Shown here: positions 6,619 to 6,619 of the stretch, piece after piece
How the letters are laid out: each line of letters starts with the position of its first letter
Numbering within the stretch: the first letter of the stretch is position 1
DNA from: Actinomycetota bacterium
Lineage (GTDB): Bacteria; Actinomycetota; Actinomycetes; Nanopelagicales; Nanopelagicaceae
NCBI GenBank assembly: GCA_947459935.1
Contig: CANHFN010000046.1
Coordinates: forward strand, 1-6,619
DNA length: 6,619 nt
Reading direction: 5' to 3'
Position numbers and translations under genes: made by a program
The notes under the pieces: generated by a model
What the model was told of the DNA's origin: nothing
Seen by the model: only the letters and a program-made list of their open reading frames with translations
The model's database searches: none

Positions 6619-6619
6619 A

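Noticed and set aside
1..6619. CRISPR array, tRNA, rRNA, insertion sequence or attachment site
   Set aside because: No regularly spaced repeats, cloverleaf-like sequence, transposase or flanking direct repeats were seen; coding density leaves little room.

Overview
The window reads as a piece of a compact, moderately low-GC (about 45% by eye) actinobacterial chromosome. Two things suggest this: the secY-adk-map gene order, and a short-type adenylate kinase of 190 residues without the inserted zinc/LID domain. The order alone also occurs in Firmicutes, but their Adk is usually the longer form. A streamlined aquatic actinobacterium (for example a Nanopelagicales-like lineage) is plausible, but that is inference; no rRNA or ribosomal protein is present to settle it.

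Region 1 (1-2074) is the end of the spc-type ribosomal protein/secretion operon on the + strand: the 3' part of secY, then adk directly after its stop, then map after a 10-base gap. The products are the Sec translocon channel, adenylate kinase and type I methionine aminopeptidase.

Region 2 (2075-2186) is a 112-base spacer with a possible sigma70-type promoter, a C-rich leader with three CCCT units at 6-base spacing, and a clear ribosome binding site for the next gene.

Region 3 (2187-6548) is a tightly packed four-gene transport operon. It encodes a complete tripartite tricarboxylate transporter (TctC binding protein, TctB small membrane subunit, TctA large permease) and a 12-helix MFS transporter. 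Junctions are a 5-base gap, an 8-base overlap and a 3-base gap. TctC should capture an extracytoplasmic organic anion and deliver it to the TctAB permease; the MFS protein may move the same or a related compound. The substrate cannot be read from sequence. A strong hairpin lies just inside tctB and could set the ratio of binding protein to permease.

Region 4 (6549-6619) is a short non-coding tail with an AT-rich inverted repeat and a possible -10 element. The ribosomal operon (infA, rpmJ, rpsM and so on) would be expected to continue beyond the edge, but this is not visible.

The most interesting points are the transport operon placed beside map in a housekeeping locus, the two-cysteine N-terminal module on TctC together with altered ligand-loop residues, the intra-operon hairpin, and a perfect 18-base palindrome inside the tctC signal-peptide codons.
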